From positions 124,001-188,000 of the forward strand of contig NZ_JAGFPE010000001.1 of NCBI RefSeq assembly GCF_025962655.1: DNA of 64,000 bases, given 5' to 3'. Shown here in pieces: positions 57,404-64,000 of the stretch (positions are counted from its first letter, which is position 1; each line of letters starts with the position of its first letter). The notes beneath the pieces were generated by a model. It had not been told where the DNA came from and did not search any database. It saw nothing but the letters and a program-made list of their open reading frames with translations. Made by a program: the position numbers and the translations under genes. Origin of the DNA: Candidatus Symbiopectobacterium sp. NZEC151. Lineage in GTDB: Bacteria > Pseudomonadota > Gammaproteobacteria > Enterobacterales > Enterobacteriaceae.

Positions 57404-60400
57404 TCAGCCTTCCGCCAACCGACGATAACGTTCAAAGCGATCTTTGGCATCCTGCTCGGTTTGCTCAAACAGGCTGTCGGCCACTGCCGGATGCTGGCGT
57501 TTGAGCGAGGCGTAGCGCACTTCGCCCATCAGAAAGTCTTGAAAATCCTCTTCCGGCTCGTCCGAATCGAGCACAAACGGGTTTTTGCCTTTATCCTGGC
57601 GCAGCGGATCGAAGCGATACAGGTGCCAGTAACCGGCGTCCACCGCGCGTTTTGCCTCGCGCTGGCTGCATCCCATGCCTGCGCTCAGTCCGTGGTTGAT
57701 ACAGGCCGCGTAGGCGATGATCAACGACGGGCCCGGCCAGGCTTCCGCTTCGGCAATGGCGCGCAGCGTTTGCGCCTTATCGGCCCCCATGGCAATCTGC
57801 GCCACATAGACGTTGCCGTAGCTCATCGCCATCATACCGAGGTCTTTTTTGCGCGTGCGTTTCCCCTCTGCGGCAAACTTGGCGATGGCCGCTACCGGTG
57901 TGGATTTGGACGACTGGCCGCCGGTGTTGGAATACACCTCGGTATCGAATACCAGCACATTGATATCTTCCCCGGAAGCCAGCACGTGATCCAACCCGCC
58001 ATAGCCAATATCATAGGCCCAGCCGTCGCCACCGAAGATCCACTGCGATGGTTTCGGCAGATAGTCGCGATTCTGGTAGACGCGTGCCAGCAGCGGTGAG
58101 GTGGTGTGCTCCTGCGCCAACTGGGCGATAACGGCTTCAGCCCGTGCCCGCGTGCCATCGCCGCGCTCTTTGTGCTCCAGCCAGTCGGTGAGCGCGGTAT
58201 GCAATGCCGGGGTGACAGGCAACGCCAGCGCGGTTTGAATATCGCTCGCCACTTGTGCACGCACGGCCCGGCTGCCGAGTAACATCCCTAAACCGAATTC
58301 GGCGTTGTCTTCAAACAGCGAGTTGGCCCAAGCCGGGCCTTGCCCCTTGTGGTTGGTGGTGTACGGGATCGACGGTGCGCTCGCGCCCCAGATTGACGAG
58401 CAACCTGTCGCATTGGCTACCAACATGCGATCGCCAAACAGTTGCGTCAGCAAGCGTGCATAAGGCGTCTCTCCGCAACCGGCGCAGGCGCCGGAAAATT
58501 CCAGCAGTGGCGTTTCAAACTGGCTGCCTTTGACGGTGGTTTTGCTAAACGGATTCACTTTGGGCGACAGTGCCAGCACATGTTCCCATAGTCCAACCTG
58601 ATGCCGCTGGCTTTCCAGCGGTTGCATGGTGAGTGATTTGCCGCGTGACGGGCAGATATCCGCACAGTTGCCGCAACCGGAGCAATCCAGCGGCGATACC
58701 GACAGATGATACTCCATCGTCTTGGCCCCTTGTGCCGGGGTGCTGAGCAAGAAAACCGGTGCTGCTGCGCGCTCTTCCTCATTCAACAATGCCGGGCGGA
58801 TAGCCGCGTGCGGGCAGATAAAGGCGCACTGGTTACACTGGGTGCAGCCTTCCGGCTGCCAAACCGGAACCTGGATCGCAATGCCGCGTTTCTCATAGGC
58901 TGCGGTACCGGGGGGAAAGGTGCCGTCTTCCATGCCGATAAAGGCGCTGACGGGCAACGCGTCACCTTCCTGGCGGTTCATCGGTTCCAGAATCTGGCGG
59001 ATAAAATCGGGTACGGCGCGCGCGAGCGGGCGTGTGTCATCGGGCAGCGTGGCCCACACTGTGGGGATAGCCACTTCCACCAACGCCTGCATACCCTGAT
59101 CGATCGCGGCATGGTTCATCTCCACCACCTTTGGCCCTTTACTGCCATAGGATTTAACCACCGCGCTTTTTAAATAGTCGGCGGCGGTTTCCGGAGGAAT
59201 AATGTTGGTGAGCTTAAAGAAGGCGGCCTGCATGATCATGTTAAAGCGCCCGCCCAGGCCGAGACGTTGAGCAATCTGCACCGCATTGAGGGTGTAGCAG
59301 CGAATGTGGTTCTGGGCCAGATAGCGCTTCATGGCGGTGGGCAGCTTTAACGCCAGCTCATCCGGCGTCCAGGTGCAGTTGAGTAGAAAAGTCCCGCCCG
59401 GTTTCAGCCCGGCCAGCAGGTCATATTTTTCGACGTAGCTCTGTTGCGAACAGGCAATAAAATCCGCGTGATGAATAAGATAGGGTGAGGTGATCGGGCT
59501 TTGCCCAAATCGCAGGTGAGAGACGGTGATCCCACCCGACTTCTTCGAGTCATAGGAGAAATAAGCCTGGGCATAGAGCGGCGTTTTATCGCCGATAATC
59601 TTGATGGCGCTTTTGTTGGCACCCACCGTGCCGTCCGATCCCAGCCCCCAGAATTTGCAGGCGGTGGTGCCGACGCGCGCGACATCAATAACCGCGCTGG
59701 CCTGCGGCAGTGAGGTGTGGGTGACATCATCGGTGATGCCGACGGTAAAGCCATCCTGCGGCAGTGGCCGGGTAAGATTCTCAAAGACCGACACGATGTG
59801 CGTTGGCAAAATGTCCTTGCCGCCCAACCCGTAACGACCGCCGACGATCAGTGGCGGCTGAGCGTGACGATAGTAGGCATTTTTCACGTCCAGACACAGC
59901 GGCTCCGTTTGCGCGCCGGGTTCCTTGGTGCGATCCAGCACGGCAATGCGTTGTACCGAATCCGGGATCTGCGCAAAGAAGTGCGACAGCGAGAACGGGC
60001 GGTACAAATGCACCGTCAGCAATCCCACTTTCTCACCGCGCTGGTTGAGATAATCCACCGTTTCCTGAATGGTTTCGCATACCGATCCCATGGCAACGAT
60101 CATCCGTTCGGCATCGGGCGCGCCGTAATAATTAAACAGATGGTATTCACGTCCGGTGAGTCGGGTGATGTCAGCCATGTAACTTTCCACCATCGCAGGC
60201 AGCGCGTCGTAAAAACGGTTGGCGGATTCTCGTTCCTGAAAGTAGATATCCGGGTTTTGCGCCGTGCCGCGCACCACCGGATGGTCGGGGTTCAACGCGT
60301 TGCGGCGAAAGCGGTTGAGCGCGTCGCGGTCCAGCAGCGGTTCCAGCTCATCGTACTCCAGCACTTCAATCTTTTGGATCTCATGGGAGGTGCGAAAGCC

Positions 60401-60916
60401 GTCAAAGAAATTGATAAAGGGCACGCGCCCTTTGATGGCCGTCAGATGCGCGACCGCAGACAGATCCATCACTTGCTGTACGCTGCTTTCTGCCAGCATG
60501 GCGCAGCCGGTTTGGCGTACCGCCATTACGTCCTGATGATCGCCAAATATATTGAGCGAGTTGGTCGCCAATGCCCGGGCACTGACGTGAAACACGCCCG
60601 GCAACAGTTCTCCGGCGACTTTATACAGGTTGGGGATCATCAACAGCAGCCCCTGCGAAGCGGTATAGGTGGTGGTGAGCGCTCCGGCCTGTAGCGCACC
60701 GTGCACCGCACCGGCCGCGCCGGCTTCGGACTGCATCTCGATCAAACGCACCGGCTGGCCGAACAGGTTTTTTTTATGCTGTGCGGCCCATTCGTCCACG
60801 TTTTCCGCCATCGGCGTAGAGGGCGTGATGGGATAGATAGCGGCCACGTCGGTAAAGGCGTAAGAGATGTAGGCGGCGGCGGCATTTCCATCCATCGTTT
60901 TCATTTTTCTGCTCAT
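57404..60916 (-). CDS. nifJ: NifJ, pyruvate:flavodoxin oxidoreductase
   Basis: Enzyme of 1170 residues that oxidises pyruvate to acetyl-CoA and reduces flavodoxin for nitrogenase. Domain order: pyruvate-binding N-terminal part (AAIYPITPSTPMAENVDEWA), gamma domain (GSDGTVGANKSAIKIIG), two [4Fe-4S] ferredoxin clusters (CTQCNQCAFICP and CSGCGNCADICP), and the thiamine diphosphate domain (GACAGCGETPYARL, IFGGDGWAYDIGYGGLDHVLASG). It matches Klebsiella NifJ along its length. Minus strand, divergent from nifHDK, with its own sigma-54 promoter. Confidence 0.96.
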   Translation of the reverse strand: MSRKMKTMDGNAAAAYISYAFTDVAAIYPITPSTPMAENVDEWAAQHKKNLFGQPVRLIEMQSEAGAAGAVHGALQAGALTTTYTASQGLLLMIPNLYKVAGELLPGVFHVSARALATNSLNIFGDHQDVMAVRQTGCAMLAESSVQQVMDLSAVAHLTAIKGRVPFINFFDGFRTSHEIQKIEVLEYDELEPLLDRDALNRFRRNALNPDHPVVRGTAQNPDIYFQERESANRFYDALPAMVESYMADITRLTGREYHLFNYYGAPDAERMIVAMGSVCETIQETVDYLNQRGEKVGLLTVHLYRPFSLSHFFAQIPDSVQRIAVLDRTKEPGAQTEPLCLDVKNAYYRHAQPPLIVGGRYGLGGKDILPTHIVSVFENLTRPLPQDGFTVGITDDVTHTSLPQASAVIDVARVGTTACKFWGLGSDGTVGANKSAIKIIGDKTPLYAQAYFSYDSKKSGGITVSHLRFGQSPITSPYLIHHADFIACSQQSYVEKYDLLAGLKPGGTFLLNCTWTPDELALKLPTAMKRYLAQNHIRCYTLNAVQIAQRLGLGGRFNMIMQAAFFKLTNIIPPETAADYLKSAVVKSYGSKGPKVVEMNHAAIDQGMQALVEVAIPTVWATLPDDTRPLARAVPDFIRQILEPMNRQEGDALPVSAFIGMEDGTFPPGTAAYEKRGIAIQVPVWQPEGCTQCNQCAFICPHAAIRPALLNEEERAAAPVFLLSTPAQGAKTMEYHLSVSPLDCSGCGNCADICPSRGKSLTMQPLESQRHQVGLWEHVLALSPKVNPFSKTTVKGSQFETPLLEFSGACAGCGETPYARLLTQLFGDRMLVANATGCSSIWGASAPSIPYTTNHKGQGPAWANSLFEDNAEFGLGMLLGSRAVRAQVASDIQTALALPVTPALHTALTDWLEHKERGDGTRARAEAVIAQLAQEHTTSPLLARVYQNRDYLPKPSQWIFGGDGWAYDIGYGGLDHVLASGEDINVLVFDTEVYSNTGGQSSKSTPVAAIAKFAAEGKRTRKKDLGMMAMSYGNVYVAQIAMGADKAQTLRAIAEAEAWPGPSLIIAYAACINHGLSAGMGCSQREAKRAVDAGYWHLYRFDPLRQDKGKNPFVLDSDEPEEDFQDFLMGEVRYASLKRQHPAVADSLFEQTEQDAKDRFERYRRLAEG

Positions 60917-60999
60917 GCGGGCTTCCTCATTGGTATGGCGCGGGTGATTACGGGGCGCAGAGCGGTCGCGCCATCGATTCGCCGTTTCAGCGAGGCTTG

Positions 61000-61017
61000 A
61001 AGCACAGCCTGTGCCAT
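61000..61017 (-). promoter_or_regulatory. Sigma-54 promoter of nifJ
   Basis: On the minus strand ATGGCACAGGCTGTGCTT has GG and GC ten bases apart. Transcription should start near 60990, about 75 bases before nifJ. Confidence 0.8.
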
Positions 61018-61133
61018 TTCGCTATCGAGATGAAAAGATGTTTTTATTGAATGGGTTATGCGCTCTTCTTTGCCTCTGGTGCGGTGTGCCATCAGGGAAA
61101 ATTGCATGAAATAAGACAGAAAGCACCACATCC

Positions 61134-61149
61134 TGTCGTGCAGCCAACA
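61134..61149. promoter_or_regulatory. NifA activating site, nifJ side
   Basis: TGT-N10-ACA (TGTCGTGCAGCCAACA), the NifA enhancer pattern. It lies about 120 bases upstream of the nifJ sigma-54 promoter. Confidence 0.7.
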
Positions 61150-61202
61150 AACTGTCGTGCCTGTCACCGCAAAACCGCGTTGCCGCTCCTCCGTGGCGCG
61201 AT

Positions 61203-61218
61203 TGTCCGCTTTACAACA
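61203..61218. promoter_or_regulatory. NifA activating site, nifH side
   Basis: TGT-N10-ACA (TGTCCGCTTTACAACA), about 110 bases upstream of the nifH sigma-54 promoter. It could also help nifJ. Confidence 0.75.
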
Positions 61219-61281
61219 ATTGGTTTGCCCTTTGTCTTGTGTTTGTTTCCTCCCCGGCGGCTAAGCTTCTAACAAAATTAA

Positions 61282-62274
<993 letters not shown>

Positions 62275-62331
62275 TTGCTCAACGGCGTCAGCCCCCGCCC
62301 GTGGGAGCCTTGATGCAGAAGGAACAGTGAA

Positions 62332-63780
62332 ATGACAAACGCAACCCGTGAACGCAATCAGGCGATCATCCAGGAAGTGCTGGAGGTTTTCCCTGAGAAA
62401 ACGCGCAAAGAGCGCCAAAAACACATGATGGTTACCGACCCGGCGCAGGAAAGCGTGGGGAAGTGCCTGGTATCAAACCGTAAATCGCAGCCGGGCGTGA
62501 TGACGGTGCGCGGCTGCGCCTACGCCGGTTCCAAAGGCGTGGTGTTTGGACCGATCAAAGATATGGCCCATATCTCACACGGTCCGATTGGCTGCGGCCA
62601 ATACTCCCGTGCCGGACGCCGCAACTATTACACCGGGGTCAGCGGCGTAAACAGCTTTGGCACCCTGAACTTTACCTCGGATTTTCAGGAAAAGGACATC
62701 GTGTTTGGTGGTGACAAGAAACTCACCAAACTGATTGAAGAGCTGGAAATGCTGTTCCCGCTCAGTAAAGGGATCTCCATTCAATCGGAATGCCCGGTGG
62801 GATTGATTGGCGATGATATCGAAGCGGTGGCGAATACCAGCCGTAAAGCGATCGGTAAACCGGTGGTGCCGGTGCGCTGCGAAGGGTTTCGCGGCGTGTC
62901 GCAATCCCTCGGTCACCACATCGCCAACGACGTGATCCGCGATTGGGTGCTGGATAACCGTGAAGGGAAACCCTTTGAATCCACGCCGTATGACGTGGCG
63001 ATCATCGGGGACTACAACATCGGCGGTGACGCCTGGGCGTCGCGTATTCTGTTGGAAGAAATGGGGTTGCGCGTGGTGGCGCAGTGGTCAGGTGATGGCA
63101 CGCTGGTGGAAATGGAAAACACCCCTAACGTGAAATTGAATCTGGTGCACTGCTACCGTTCGATGAACTACATCTCGCGGCATATGGAAGAGAAGCACGG
63201 TATTCCCTGGATGGAATACAACTTCTTTGGCCCGACCAAGATTGCCGAATCGCTGCGCAAAATCGCCGAGCAGTTTGATGACACCATCAAGCAAAACGCC
63301 GAAGCGGTGATTGCCCGCTATCAGGCGCAAACGGAGGCGATTATCGCCAAGTATCGTCCGCGTTTGGAAGGGCGTCGGGTGCTGCTGTATCTCGGCGGTT
63401 TGCGTCCACGCCATATTATCGGTGCTTATGAAGATCTCGGCATGGAGATTATCGGTACCGGTTATGAATTCGGCCACAACGACGACTATGACCGCACGCT
63501 GCCGGATCTGAAAGAAGGCACCCTGCTGTTTGATGATGCCAGCAGCTATGAGCTGGAAGCGTTCGTCAAGGCGCTGAAACCCGATTTGATCGGCTCTGGC
63601 ATTAAAGAAAAGTACATCTTTCAAAAAATGGGCGTGCCTTTCCGCCAGATGCACTCCTGGGATTACTCCGGTCCGTACCACGGCTATGACGGTTTCGCCA
63701 TTTTTGCCCGTGACATGGACATGACGCTGAATAACCCCTGTTGGCGTGAACTGACGGCTCCGTGGCTGAAATCGGCCTAA
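62332..63780 (+). CDS. nifD: NifD, nitrogenase molybdenum-iron protein alpha chain
   Basis: Alpha subunit of 482 residues that holds the iron-molybdenum cofactor. P-cluster cysteines lie in [18 protein letters not shown] and [11 protein letters not shown]. The cofactor ligands are Cys in [12 protein letters not shown] and His in [26 protein letters not shown] precedes the start. Follows nifH after 57 bases and precedes nifK. Confidence 0.97.
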   Translation: MTNATRERNQAIIQEVLEVFPEKTRKERQKHMMVTDPAQESVGKCLVSNRKSQPGVMTVRGCAYAGSKGVVFGPIKDMAHISHGPIGCGQYSRAGRRNYYTGVSGVNSFGTLNFTSDFQEKDIVFGGDKKLTKLIEELEMLFPLSKGISIQSECPVGLIGDDIEAVANTSRKAIGKPVVPVRCEGFRGVSQSLGHHIANDVIRDWVLDNREGKPFESTPYDVAIIGDYNIGGDAWASRILLEEMGLRVVAQWSGDGTLVEMENTPNVKLNLVHCYRSMNYISRHMEEKHGIPWMEYNFFGPTKIAESLRKIAEQFDDTIKQNAEAVIARYQAQTEAIIAKYRPRLEGRRVLLYLGGLRPRHIIGAYEDLGMEIIGTGYEFGHNDDYDRTLPDLKEGTLLFDDASSYELEAFVKALKPDLIGSGIKEKYIFQKMGVPFRQMHSWDYSGPYHGYDGFAIFARDMDMTLNNPCWRELTAPWLKSA

Positions 63781-63835
63781 CCCTTATCCTGATATCCCGT
63801 TTGTTCACCGATTTGTGGCGCGGGAGGAGTACACC

Positions 63836-64000
63836 ATGAGTCAAACTGCTGAAAAAACACAGTCCTGCTTTCCGTTGTTTGAGCAGGATGAATACCAGGC
63901 GCTGTTTCACAATAAACGCCCGATGGAAGAGGCGCATGATGAGCAGCGTGTGCGTGAGGTCTTCGAGTGGACCACCACCCCGGAGTACCAGGAACTTAAC
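63836..64000 (+). CDS. nifK: NifK, nitrogenase molybdenum-iron protein beta chain (partial)
   Basis: First 55 codons of the beta subunit, cut by the right edge. The N-terminus (CFPLFEQDEYQALFHNKRPMEE) matches NifK of enteric diazotrophs. GGAGGAG precedes the start. Third gene of nifHDK. Confidence 0.92.
   Translation, partial: MSQTAEKTQSCFPLFEQDEYQALFHNKRPMEEAHDEQRVREVFEWTTTPEYQELN

Noticed and set aside
60917-61167. A minus-strand 84-residue frame upstream of nifJ
   Set aside because: It overlaps the nifJ promoter and a NifA site, and has no family match.

Overview
The window reads as the chromosome of a nitrogen-fixing, facultatively anaerobic enterobacterium. Many products are close to E. 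coli K-12 proteins (HypT, Cbl, GltP, DcuB, PatA, PatD, MltB). It also carries a complete hydrogenase-4 type formate hydrogenlyase (hyf) cluster and nifJ/nifHDK. That combination fits the Pectobacteriaceae (Pectobacterium, Brenneria, Musicola) or a related Enterobacterales lineage. The species cannot be fixed from the sequence alone.

Layout. 1-2 kb: end of hypT and a DAACS-type symporter. 2.5-23 kb: formate and hydrogen metabolism, with fhlA, a hydN-fdhF pair whose FdhF has Cys in place of selenocysteine, a chemoreceptor, then hyfABCDEFGHIJ-hycI on the minus strand. An NleH/OspG-like effector kinase gene sits between hyfA and hypC. 23-31 kb: a Fur-box-controlled seven-gene FetMP/P19-type iron uptake operon. 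31-38 kb: a DMT exporter with its AraC regulator, cbl, gltP and dcuB. 38-42 kb: patD, patA and an ArsR regulator. 42-46 kb: a gene for a NEL-type E3 ubiquitin ligase without leucine-rich repeats, next to a second, stand-alone EF-G. 46-55 kb: mltB and a sigma-54/LevR-controlled beta-glucoside PTS operon. 55-57 kb: a serine hydrolase and membrane protein pair of unknown role. 57-64 kb: nifJ divergent from nifHDK; nifK runs off the right edge.

How it works together. Seven promoters match the sigma-54 -24/-12 pattern (GG-N10-GC): hydN, hyfA, hypC, patA, the PTS operon, nifJ and nifH. Expected activators are FhlA and the LevR-like protein (both encoded here), NtrC (tandem sites upstream of patA) and NifA (two TGT-N10-ACA sites between nifJ and nifH). 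Functionally, formate is oxidised by FdhF, electrons pass through HydN/HyfA-type ferredoxins to HyfG-HyfI, and H2 is made. NifJ supplies electrons from pyruvate to nitrogenase.

Most unusual content: two genes resembling type III secretion effectors of animal pathogens, placed singly in metabolic regions. These are a kinase of the NleH/OspG type, inserted between the FhlA site of hyfA and the sigma-54 promoter of hypC, and an LRR-less NEL ligase beside an orphan EF-G. Family names come from recalled sequence patterns; no database search was run.
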